The notes under the pieces were generated by a model. That model saw only the letters and a list, made by a program, of their open reading frames with translations. It ran no database searches and was not told the origin of the DNA. A stretch of DNA of 64,000 nt from Sordariomycetes sp. S80-01Y (taxonomy: Eukaryota; Ascomycota; Sordariomycetes): contig JAXQJY010000025.1 in NCBI GenBank assembly GCA_037042185.1, positions 1,178,001 through 1,242,000 on the forward strand. Direction: 5' to 3'. A program made the position numbers and the translations under genes. The stretch's first letter is position 1; every line of letters starts with the position of its first letter. Of this stretch, positions 22,401 to 33,710 are shown piece by piece.

Positions 22401-25400
22401 CCCCACGAAAGGACGCGAGGAAGGTCGCCGGGGAAGGCTGCTGGCAGGCCGGTGACATCAGCTGCAGCTTGACGTTCATTCGTCAAAATCTACCGATCCT
22501 TGTCGACTAAACCCTTGCGAACGTCGACACTGTAACCTGCATCGTGTCCAGACTCGACTGCGGGATGAAGACGACCACCGTCAAGGAGCAAGTGAGGGTA
22601 GCAGCGTGATGAGAAAGGTGACAGAATGTCGGGCCTGTCGCTCCATTCTCCGAGGTTCATCTTAGGCGAGCCTCCACCACAACACCCGTCACAGGCTACT
22701 GTCCGAGGTCGATGCTACCCTGGACGCCGATGCAAAGAGACGCGCAACAACAGCTTAGCCCTCTGTACCTGTATCTGATAACCCAAAATTATATTCATAG
22801 CTACATCTGGGGTTCGGGTGTTTGTTGCGCGCCTTCTCAATGCCCGCTGGCTCTGTCTGGGTAGACAGGGCTTGGCCAAAGAAAGGTCCATGGGCGGACA
22901 GAGTACGCGAGCGTGGCTGGATCTGACATTATTCTCAAGCATGGGAACACATCACAGAACATGGCAAGTGAGGTCGACCAAGCATTGGTACCCGATGCAT
23001 GCAGGAGGCAGCGAAGTGACTCCCAGATACAGCCGATATCACATCTTTGTCTCCCAAGGATTCACAAAGTAAGTGACCTCCACCCAAGGACCCCAGAGTA
23101 CGCCCTGCCAAGCCGGGACCAGAGGACAACAGATCTCGCCTGGCCTCGCCCCGCTAGCCTCACTGCTCCATTGAACCCTCTCTCCGTCTCGGGCTTTTAC
23201 TCTCAGCAAGGGTCGACGGAGGTCGCCGAACTCACAAGGCCTAGATCTGTCATGTTCCAAAGGTGTCGCCATCAGATCGTCCTGCTGCAGAGTGTAGATC
23301 GCGCTCCATCAGATACGAGAGAGCAATGTGATAGTTTGACGACGCCCCTAACACCAAAAAGAGAGGCTACTGTATTTCCAGCGAGCTTTGCTCTGAAAAG
23401 ACCTGTCCCGGCTTCTGCTTTCCTGGGCAATTACCAAATAACAATGGACCCCTGGGGATGGCTGCAGGAAGCGCAAACTCAAACCACCAGAGTCCTCCGA
23501 CGTCCGAACCACAAGCGTCGATGGCAGACGCGATCTGACGCTTCCGCACGGCTCGTCTGGCCAATGCAGCCCTCAGGCTATACGCCAACATTCCGAGTGG
23601 TCGCTTGGGGCCAGAAGCGATCATTGAACGTGGTTCTCGGACGCCAAGACAGACAATTGACCCACGCTACGAAGTATTGAAGCCGCGGCCACCAACGTCA
23701 CTTCGCTCACCACGCTACCAGCCTGACTGACAGTCGAGGCACGTTTGGACAGCACCTCATGTCTCAGTTGAACTCAAAACATGAACTGTCAACGGCCAAG
23801 AACACAAAGTCCCTCCCGGCCGCTGGTTAGTTTCGACGGGATAACGCCGATCGACGACAGGACCCGCTGCCAGACTCGCAATCTGAGCACGCTTCCAGGC
23901 GGTCGGCACCTTTGGATTGCTTCATCTGTTGCGGCTGGGCTATGAAGCAAAGGCCAGTGGTCCCCGGCGGCCCTTAGTTTTCAGGCATGAACACGGCAAT
24001 ACCGGAACAAGATATGATCGGGTTGCACTTCTGTTGGTTTTGCGAGGAGCCTGCAGTTGGATACGATCACGTTACTAGTCTCACCTGTTTTCTTACCAGA
24101 TTCCCGGAACCAACGACCGACAGCGTTAAACTCGCAGGCTTGCTTGGGGCACAGCCGTCATAAACTGTCCCCATGTAGGATAGAAAACACCTTCAATTGA
24201 TCCTTGTCTTGGACGGCACTTTCAAGAGCTCTGGCCAGCTGTTCGCCAGCAAGGGTCTATCGGCGCAAGACTGCGCCCAGTCCCCATGCTCCCGCGCCTG
24301 GAGAAGAACGGACGGTGTGAGGTCCCAGCGGTGGAGGACATGATTATTACGCGTCGGACGCGGTCCGCCCGGGCAGCCGTTGACTCTGTCGCTTGAGCCA
24401 CATGTTGCCCCGTGAGCTCGAGCTTGCCACCCGCAGCTGGAAGCGATCGGTCGCGGCCACCCAGAACAAACTGTGCGGCGAGATCACGCCGTTATCGGGG
24501 ATTCTCTCATCTACGAAAAATCGATTATCAACAAGGATAGGCCACTCATAATGACTGGAAACTATGACATTATCAGACCTATCGATATCGGCGATAGCAA
24601 CCATCGGGGTTCCGCGAAAGGGTTCGTGGGCTGAGGTTGCTTGGCTCGGCGACCTGCAACGCTAGTTGCGAGCTTCTCCCAAGGGCCTCGGCATAGGGTG
24701 GTAATCTCGACCAAGCTTCTCTAGATTGGCCAGCGCTGATCGGTAGTTGACGAGCAGCACAAATCGGTCGTTCGAATGTCTTCTGTCCCCGAATGAGGGG
24801 AAAGATGGAGCAGGGGACCAAAATGATCTTGTTCCGCAGAAAATTGAACTCCGGCCCATCATACACTCTGCGAAAATAAGTCGCGATCACTCATCAAAGT
24901 CGTGCAAATGGGCTCCGACCATCGACTATCAAAACATCCCACGCTTCTCAACAAGGGTGTCCACGGCTGGTGAAGCGACATAAGCGCGGCGCCAGTGACG
25001 CACAGCCCCTAACAGGCACGCGAGCCACGCAGCATCTTCCCTCCCAGAGCTCTCTCTCGCCGACCCTTAGCCGGTGTTCGAATGACAGCAAACCTTGAAT
25101 CCTTCCAGTAAACATCAATTCTAGGCCCAGAGAAAGACGTTTATTTGGGGGCTACAGGCGGCGATCAAGCCCTTAAAAGATAATCAGAGGCATTGGGGTC
25201 AGACGCGTTGTGCAACACCGGCAGGGACCGAGAACCTCCAATGCCGGAGTGGCGTCGAACCTCTTGGCCCGAAAGCCGGAGCAAAAGACAAGACGCGTCG
25301 AGATCCGCTGCGTCTGAGTTTGTGTCTGTCTACGCTACATGTTTATCGAGTCATCGCAATCTTGCGTCACTGAGCGGACTCACCACAACACGCGGATCTT

Positions 25401-28400
25401 CAGCATGAACTACCGCGCCAGCTTTATTGAAATGCCCGCTCGAGAGCGAGGTGACAGACTTCTCTCTTCTCTCACCACCAGAGATACAGCGTGACTAGGA
25501 AGAAAGCAGTCTAGCTGATTGTCGGACTGCATATTTGGCGGAGGTCGCCAGTCACTTGGAATGGCGCCGGTGGCGCGGTGCGCTGGGTCGAGCTAAGGCG
25601 GCCGGGAGGCGACCCAATTGGCCTTCCTGGCTGACGGTACCTGGAAGACTGGGGGCTCTGACAAGGATACGCGAACTTTGGCAAGAGGACTGTCTCCAGA
25701 ACCGCTCCGTCTCCTCAGCCACCCGACGTATCCTTGACTGGCGTGTTACACTTAGCCTGGATGCTGGCCTTGAGTGGGACAGCTTCGAAATCCGAGGGGG
25801 CCATGTTAGGCAAAAATCCAACCCAACCGGTGACATCGGGCGAACGCAATGCCTGGCCTGGGTCCAACAGGCCGGTCCGCCCCCCGGGGCCCGCGCCGTC
25901 AACTGGAGCTTTGCCCAAGTTGCTCAAGTACGGCGTAGTTCGGACGGTGCTTGCTGGGGATTTTGGTTCCGGAAATCCAGAGCCGAGCACAGGTGGCGTT
26001 CGACGGAACAGGCTCCGGCAGTTGCGCCTTTGGGGCTGCCGGTTGCGACGCTGCGGCCTTGAGGTATCGTTGTCGGCGTTGTGGCTCTGAGCCGCCGTCC
26101 TGGAGCCCGTAAGATACGACTCAACCTCCACTACCCACATCCAAGGACAATCACATGAGAAGAGGAGTCGGGTCGGAGCCCGAGTCCTTGTCTCTGGGTC
26201 AGGTGGATTTGCGCTGCGGTCCAGGGGAAGAGGCAGGGGAAAGGAGTCGGAGCAGGCCTGCGATGATCCAGCCCTCGAGCACTCCAATTGGGTTCAAGGC
26301 TTTTTTCTAAAGACCCTGTCGGCCCAGTCTGACGTTCGATAGCGTCCCTTGGGGATGGCAGCGACCGTATCCGCAAAGGATGGCCTTGATGAAAGAGTCC
26401 CGCTCCTTCGGCATTTCCTTTTTTCCAGTATGCAGCCTTGTACTGGGCGCGAGAACGTTGCTGGGGCAGTTGGATGCATGTCTCAGGCGTGCAGCAAAAA
26501 TCTGCACCAGCACCACCACGTTGGATACGAATGGACTTTGGCTGGCTTCCTCGTGGAGCTCCTGACACTCCATCTTCCTGAAGACGGCAGAGATGGGAGG
26601 AGTGAGGCGCAAATGACCGCATCGTTGCTTTTTGTGATTGCCCGGCGCCGTCGTTTCCACAATGGATCACGGCCCGCTCCAAGGGTCTGTAGCCCGAAGC
26701 GGACCGCGAGGAAACAGCCGCTGTGCTAGCAAGACTAGCCGCTGAAAGAGATTTACTTTATGTGCGTATCATGTCGACTCCTGAGACTCTGCAAGCAGCA
26801 GGATGCAAGTCGTCGGTCCTTGAGATCTCCATGACTCGAGGAACTGCCACTCGAGTGCCGACACAGGTGGCCCGGATGACCCTGGCTCCGATCACTGGAT
26901 CCGTCGCCAACAATGCCAGGACTGGACTCGACACTCGGATGAGCCATACCAGCGGCAATGCACCTCTCAGCTGCGACGCTTTCACCGCCAGGAACGGTCT
27001 GGAGATTCGACGAGGCGGTATTCCCAGATACGGTCATTGCGGTCCCGGAAGCTGCATCGGATTGTTCTTGGCTGGACCACGATTTGACCGCTTTTTGCGG
27101 CCTGGCAAGCCTGGGTTCGTGTTGCTGGGAAGGCCCTGGCCGTTCGCACGAGAAGCATGCATACATGGACGCGCTCAGATGGACATCAGGGGCGAGCAAT
27201 GCTTGATGATCATATGATCTGTGAATCTATTCTCTCTTGATTACTTGTTCTTGGACTTGCGCCGTCAGGGAACCTGGCATGAGTAGGTCGGTCAGTTGTT
27301 GGAGCACATATAAGCAGAAGTCACGGCTTGGCGCTGCAGGTTGTAAGTCTTTCGTGAGATCGAAATACAACCGTGAGTCAAAGTTGCAACATTGAAAGAA
27401 AAGAGCTAATAAACAACTCCAAGTTCTGCTGGGAGCAAAGGGTTCACATTGCACGAGGGCCAGCACTTTTTCATGACTCGGAGCCAACGCATTTCGAGTA
27501 CTTACAGCGAACACCTGGCCGCAGGCCCGCGGCCAGCATGGACAAACGTCAAGCAACTCTTTGACGTCAAAACCGTCGGCACTTGGCATGGCATTCGAAA
27601 GACGAAGGCGGGGAGCTGCTGCTACAGCCGACGTCACAACTACCGTCGTCGTCGTTGCATTGAGACGATGATGCACCTCCACGCGACAACCACGTGCAGA
27701 CGTTGAGTCTCGGACGCGACACCGTTGACTGCCTCCCTTGCGTTGCGGCCGGCACCGCTTCTTGTCTCACCTCCCTCGGCATCCGTTTGTACAGCTTCGT
27801 CGACGCGCGGAGTCACCGCAACGCATGACTTGGCTGTGCGAAGGAGGACAAGTCGGAGTGCGTGGTGCGACTCATATCGCCGTCCGGTTGTCGGCCGTGG
27901 GGACCACAAGGCTCCAGAAGAGTGTCGATGGCGGGGGATCCTGCCACTGCCAGTGATGCATCACTTCTTATCCTTATAAGATATACCTCTTATAGGGGCC
28001 ACCGGCGCTCATCTTTAGAGCAGTCAGACGGATCAGCGATCGTCGCCAGGAGCCTGGGCTGTCAACGTCGACGTCGCAGTCACCGTCGACCTCATGGTCT
28101 CTGACAGATCACGCCCGCAACTCCACCGCATGCTCGACGGTACGAGTTGAGCAGAAGGCTCCTTCTCCCTGTCGATATTCTTCATGCCTCCCTCGATCAA
28201 CACGTGCCATCCCCCCTGAACAGTCGTTGCCGTTCCCTGTCAGATGTGCAGACGAGACCGCAGACTGGGCCCTCCCTGTCGGGGTTGGTTGGCGGTTGAG
28301 ATGTGACAGTCATGCACTCGGTCCGCAGCTGCAAGTCTTCTTCCAAGATTGGATACGACCCTGACTGAGGCTTGACTTTGCATATTTGCATATGGTCGCC

Positions 28401-31400
28401 GAACTGCTGCAGAATGGTGTGTGCCCGACAAGAGGGCCACCTTCGCGATGGCTCGGTGACTGAAGAAAGATGTGGCGAAGTGAGGGCATCGCCTTACGGG
28501 GATGTAGGCTACAATTACCCAGGCTAGGGCGCTATTGATTGCCAGCAACTTGGCTGCCCACGAAACACTGGCCAATTCCAGAAACCGGGCCTTTTGAGAT
28601 TCCACTGTTTTTTCAGGGTCGAGTGCAGCCCAAAGCGGCGTTCCCCATACCTCAACGGTCCAGGCTGGCTGGCAGACAGGGGCACCGCGGCCCAACGGTG
28701 AACAGGTGTTCCCTGCCACGCGGCGGCATTGACAGCACCTTTCGCCGGGCAGCCCTGAATTTCGGTGAGGCGCCTCACTTCGGCCTCAGCTGCATTTCGC
28801 ATCGACGACTGACCCCGGCACCAACACAGCGCCAACACCTTCGCCAACAGCGTTGCGGTTGTCGTTGGCTCGCGCCTGGGATCTGGTCGTCGTCGCTTCA
28901 TTCGGTCCGGATGGGGAGCGTCCGCCCGCCAACCTCGGTCGAACCGGCTCGAGAAGAATCCTGAATGAGAGGGGACGAAGTAGTGGACGAGTCAGTTTCA
29001 ACGCTGCTCGGACCTGTCGTTCCTGGCTAGCTGTTGGCTTGAGCTCAGGTTTGGGATGAGCGGGCTGGCAAGGTGAGCTGCGATCGGATGGAGAGACCGA
29101 GAGAGCCTACGAGTCTGAGGTGAGATTTCGTCATTGGGATTCAGGGGGTTGTAGATCTTGAAGTGAGTCTGACCTTAATGGTTGATGGCTGACGACAGTG
29201 TTACAGATTGACGATGGCAAGCTGAGCGGCTCGCAAGTGGCTGGACCTGGGTCTTGCTGAAGTACTCCCCCGGGCAATCAGTGCAATCAGTGCTGCCATT
29301 GCGCGTTCCAAGTTCCGGTTGAGCAACGGTCGCTCGCCTCCTTCGTCATTCGAGCGCTCAGGCTCCTTCAACTGTCGCCTCGAGGTGATGCTCAACGAAC
29401 GCTGAGGCACGATTGCCTGTTTGAGGCAGCTGTAACGCTTCTGCCTAAAGGGCGATCAATGTTTCCTTCCGCTTTGTGACATTGCAACCGACAGCGAGCA
29501 GTTCATAAGTACCCTTATTCCCCATGAGGTCGCTGATGTCTACTCCTGGCCGAAGTCTCTTATATGAAGCCTACTATAGAAGCCTCCGAGAAGAAGAGGG
29601 TGGTCCATGTTGCATCCCGTTTGATTGGCATCAATGCAGCCTTGATTCCCATCCGGCCGAGCGTCAAGTGATAGCCCGCAGCGACAGCGAGCGCCGCTGG
29701 TAACGACATTCTGTACCTGGCCCGGAAGCTCTGGAGGATCAGGACTGTCCGTGCGGCGAACAAGGCTGCTTCTGGAAACCTGTGTTCGAAACGGCTCTAA
29801 TGGCTGAGTGTTCGGGGGCACCTGCTGGCGGTGCCTTGATGCTCCGCTGAAGTACATTGAGTGGTTTAAGGCTAAGGGTGGCAATGGAGATGTCTCAGGT
29901 AAACCCAGCACCGGCGAGGATCGACGAATGGAAAACGAGATGGAGCTTCAAAAACTGGGTGAGGCTTCGTACGTCCCGCTCATGGAATCGCTTGAGAAAG
30001 CTGCAACAGGAACCAAACGCGGCGAACGTAGACAGAGGTTACATTAACATAGTAGTGGGTGGTGATTCTAGTGAGAAGAAGAAAGCCGTCGTAGGAGCGA
30101 AACGACTGTCACAAGTATCGATATTGAACTCGACTGTAGTACACCAGAACGGGGTGGTTTGTCCCCAAAGACTAGGGAAACATATTTGCCCCTTTTCGCC
30201 CCTTTCCTAGGAGATGGAATCTGATGCTAATGGCACAAGCCCACAATTGCATAAGATGGTGTTCGCAAAATAGCAAGTCGTCTCGCACAAGTTGATCGAG
30301 CTCACACGCGCCTCTACAATCATGGGATAGCTGTTCGCGCCCGTTTGCATCCAACTCCTCAGCAAGCCTATCTATAGCCCTGTCTCTAGTATCCTATTGA
30401 AGTAGAAGTGAGCCCCGTGATCTTGGAGAAGGCTGCCTGGATACCTGGAAGTGACCGTTGTTTCCGAACAAGAATTCCACTCTCTCCCAAAGAGCCCGTT
30501 GGCGATGGGACCATGATCGATTTTACATATTTTCCATAGGACTTTGTTTCTGAATCCCTGCCGCGTCTTTGGAGCGTGGTAACGAGGCAGAAGAAGTCCG
30601 GTAGTAAGGATACAACGAGCAGCCTCGTGCCGCCATCACAGCAGAGACGCCACTTTACGAGACGTGACTTCTGCATACCTTCGCCCTAGAGTCTTCGTGA
30701 TACCCTTGACGTCCTTCTGCTATAGTATCTGAACATGTGCGGCCATCCACTAGATAGTCATGGGGTGTTTCATTGTCGTCCGCACTACCGAGTCTGCCTC
30801 GAGTAATCCTGACATGGTACTCAAATAGCAAAGATGTGAGAACCACTACAGGCTTCCTTACAGAGACTTGTAGAGCCTGAGAAATTACTTAGGGCAAGGA
30901 AACGACGTGATATGGCTCGTAGTGCGAACGCTGCATCGCGACGTAGCAACTTCATTGTCTAGGGTGGCGGGAGACTCATCTGACACCTCGAGGACAGGCT
31001 TAGAAATTTACGTTATCCCGAGGTATACTATCTAATGATGTCGCTGTAAGACGCTTCGCTCGTTAAGGGTGGTTTGTCGGCAGTGCACGTTCATTGCAGA
31101 TGTTGAAATACAACTTTGGTAGGAAGAGGCCGGAGCAGTCAGTCAGAACACATAGATACCGACAATGGCAATCTATAGGACTGAACCAGAGTTTTGGATC
31201 GAAGCTCTTTCAGGAAACGGAGAACATGTGGATGTCGGACAAGGTGGGCATGTCTCCCGACATGTATTTCGTATCATGCCACAGTAAACACTAGAGCTAG
31301 GAGTTGAGAAAATGCTGCGGAAGACATGGCTGTTTGAATGTGAAGGGAAATGGCACCCCGTCTGGCCTTCCTTGAGAAGGAGGTATACTTAGGCTGATTT

Positions 31401-31413
31401 TCTGACTTGAACT
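19477..31413. other. Gene-empty stretch of about 12 kb
   Basis: No gene is supportable between the RasGEF start and the P450 stop. All open frames over 100 codons here lack ATG starts, conserved motifs or splice-compatible neighbours. Base composition looks ordinary, with no AT-rich blocks of the kind left by repeat-induced point mutation. No terminal repeats, transposase or reverse-transcriptase motifs, tRNA or rDNA were recognised. The first kilobase is the likely 5' region of the RasGEF gene. Long non-coding transcripts or strongly decayed elements remain possible. Confidence 0.55.
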
Positions 31414-32928
31414 TCATCTCCGAACAGATGTCAAATGGACAAACAGATCCGGCTTGTCCCACAGCAAGTAGTTGTTTTGCTTCTCAAGCCAGTCCTCGCA
31501 TTTCGCATCGAGCACCATGTCAAATCTCCATATCAACCTCGCCAGAATCAACCGCATCTCCGCAATCGCTAGGTTCTGCCCAATGCAGTTCCTCGGCCCC
31601 GTTATGAACGGCTTCACAGCTTCGAGCTGGTCATCGACGTACTTGCTCATATGTGACCTGTCGTAGAAGCGCTCCGGGTCGAAGGCATACGGGTCGGTGA
31701 AGAGATTTGGGTCATGGTAGGTAGCGTACTGCCAGACTCCGACGACGGTGTTTTCGGGAACATGATGGCCTGCTACGTCAGAGCCGCCGGGACCGACTCG
31801 ACGGGGCGCCGTGATCGCAACTGGTGGGTAGCAGCGGAGGGTTTCGTTGAGGACGGCTAGCATATAGCTGAGTGTGTTTACGCTGGTGAGGGTGATCTCG
31901 TCTTGTGCCTCGAATCTGCCCCTGACTTCAGTCTTGAGCTTCTTCATGATGCCTTCATTTGATCGCCGCGTGATGTAGAAGAGACAGCCCGTGAGTAACG
32001 TAGCGGTCGTTTCACTCCCTGCGACAACGAAAAGTCCCGTGTTCCGCTTGAGTTGCTCAAACCCGACCGAATCCGATTTGATCAGGCCGTCCAAGAAGTC
32101 GTCGTGTCCCGTACCCTCGGCCACCCGCTGCCGAGTCTTGGCTTCCGTTAGCTCAATATGTACCTTCCGTTGCTTGTCGCCGACTTTCAACGTTCGCATT
32201 AAGAAGGTCGCGAAGGGCAGGATGCGCAGACGTTTGAGCACGTAGAGCGTGCTGAGGTTTTTGATGTTGCCCATGATCAGACCGACCCAAGGATGGTAGT
32301 CGCTGTTCTCCAAGCACCCAAAGTCAGAGCCAAAGGTCAGCTTCCCGATGATATCGAAGGTTGTCCAAGCAATCCAGTCCCGCAGATTTGTCGACTTATT
32401 GTTCGTAGATTCCCTCTCGAGTCGCTCGGTCAGTTTGTCTACATAACCTCCAATGACAGGCTCTTGGGCTTTCATAGCCCGGTCGCTGAACCCATTGTTC
32501 AACAATTTTCGGAGTTCATCATGCTCTTCCCTCAAGCAACCTAGCATCGAAGGGTTGTCAACCCCGCTACTATTGTAAAAGTCTTGATCCTGAGGGATCT
32601 CGAATCTGCCGGCTCCCTTGCGGGCATAGATGTCCTTCCAGGCTCGAGGATCCGTGAAGGAGAGCTCATCGGGTGCTATGCGAACGACACGCCCATACCG
32701 AGCGTGTAAGTCAGTGACATAGTACTGCAGGCGTCCTTTCTGGAGTTGGAATATTTTTGGCCAGACTGATGCGGCGTTGAGACGAGGGCCCGGAAAGGAC
32801 CGGAGAGGATGCCAGTAAAGGTTGTAGATGCAGATCACAAAAGGATAGGCCACGGAACCAAGGACAATGAACTTCAGAACAGCTGACACATTGAACAAGC
32901 CGCTCAAGAAACCCGTTTCAGAAAGCAT
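31414..32928 (-). CDS. Cytochrome P450 monooxygenase (CYP65/Tri11-like)
   Basis: This intronless gene encodes 504 residues, full length for a microsomal P450. An N-terminal membrane anchor (about 17-38) is followed by the proline-rich hinge FPGPR (45-49). The I-helix oxygen-binding motif AGSETT is at 303-308, the K-helix ETLR at 362-365 and PERF at 418-421. The heme loop FITGPRNCIG is at 441-450, with Cys448 as the thiolate ligand. The LYWHPLRSFPGP start and YHPWV segment resemble the group that includes isotrichodermin C-15 hydroxylase, so a hydroxylation of a hydrophobic metabolite in the ER is expected. The substrate cannot be told. Neighbours are a 12 kb empty stretch and a housekeeping gene, so there is no cluster context. 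All key residues are intact. Confidence 0.95.
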   Translation of the reverse strand: MLSETGFLSGLFNVSAVLKFIVLGSVAYPFVICIYNLYWHPLRSFPGPRLNAASVWPKIFQLQKGRLQYYVTDLHARYGRVVRIAPDELSFTDPRAWKDIYARKGAGRFEIPQDQDFYNSSGVDNPSMLGCLREEHDELRKLLNNGFSDRAMKAQEPVIGGYVDKLTERLERESTNNKSTNLRDWIAWTTFDIIGKLTFGSDFGCLENSDYHPWVGLIMGNIKNLSTLYVLKRLRILPFATFLMRTLKVGDKQRKVHIELTEAKTRQRVAEGTGHDDFLDGLIKSDSVGFEQLKRNTGLFVVAGSETTATLLTGCLFYITRRSNEGIMKKLKTEVRGRFEAQDEITLTSVNTLSYMLAVLNETLRCYPPVAITAPRRVGPGGSDVAGHHVPENTVVGVWQYATYHDPNLFTDPYAFDPERFYDRSHMSKYVDDQLEAVKPFITGPRNCIGQNLAIAEMRLILARLIWRFDMVLDAKCEDWLEKQNNYLLWDKPDLFVHLTSVRR

Positions 32929-33710
32929 GGCGTTGGCGGCGTTGAGGGAGCGGTGCGGGCAGTCTTCGACAGCGTAATGAGATGGGCCTTGATGATCTCT
33001 AGCGTTTGTCGACTCCTATACCGAGACGCTCATGAATGGGATCAACGTGAAACATGAGACAGCCTGCGTGTGCTGGAAGAGGGGCAGGACTGTTGAATGA
33101 AGTTGAACATGATCAATCCTCAGTCCTGCAGAGTAACGCTTCACATTGTGCCGCGAAATCTAGTGCTGACATGCTGCTGATGTGGCGACTTGGAACTGGC
33201 AACAGCTCAACTTCAGATTAATATCAGAAAGGACCAAAATTGATAATGCAGTGGCCAAGATGCAGGCCCTGATCTTTCGGACGCGGACACATCAGCTAAA
33301 TCAATATAGCAGTATTTGAGGAACTGTGTTCCAGTCAAATAGGTCCTTCTGAGGAGGAAGATCAAGGTCGATGTGACGGTGACAGTCGTAATCGTGGTGT
33401 GGAAAGAGGCGCGCGCCACATCACGATGCCCTTCGTTCCACATGTGATGTGGCGCCCACTTTAACTTCACGAACGAGTATCTACCTATTCTCGTCAAAGG
33501 AAAGGTAGACTCTTGAGAATAGATCTGGCCAGGCTGCGTTCCATTCCGCTCCCAACACGGGATTGCCCCATTCCCAGTGCATTTGCACCTTTTGCCGACA
33601 GCCTCTTGGCACACGACAACCCCTTCATTACCCCACGACAGCCCATACTTAGCTTCCACCTCGCAGCACGCGCGTCGATTCTCGGGTTGCATGCCAACCC
33701 AACGCATTCC
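32929..33710. promoter_or_regulatory. Shared upstream region of the P450 and ARMH3-like genes
   Basis: The two genes are divergent and only 782 bp separate their start codons, so their promoters must share this interval. No clear TATA box or named operator was recognised. Confidence 0.5.

Noticed and set aside
22913-23680. 255-codon plus-strand frame, the longest in the empty stretch
   Set aside because: It starts at CTG, contains no conserved motif, and its composition looks random.
25535-26287. Overlapping frames of 175-190 codons on both strands
   Set aside because: There is mutual overlap, no conserved motif and no splice context; they are most likely chance frames in GC-rich DNA.
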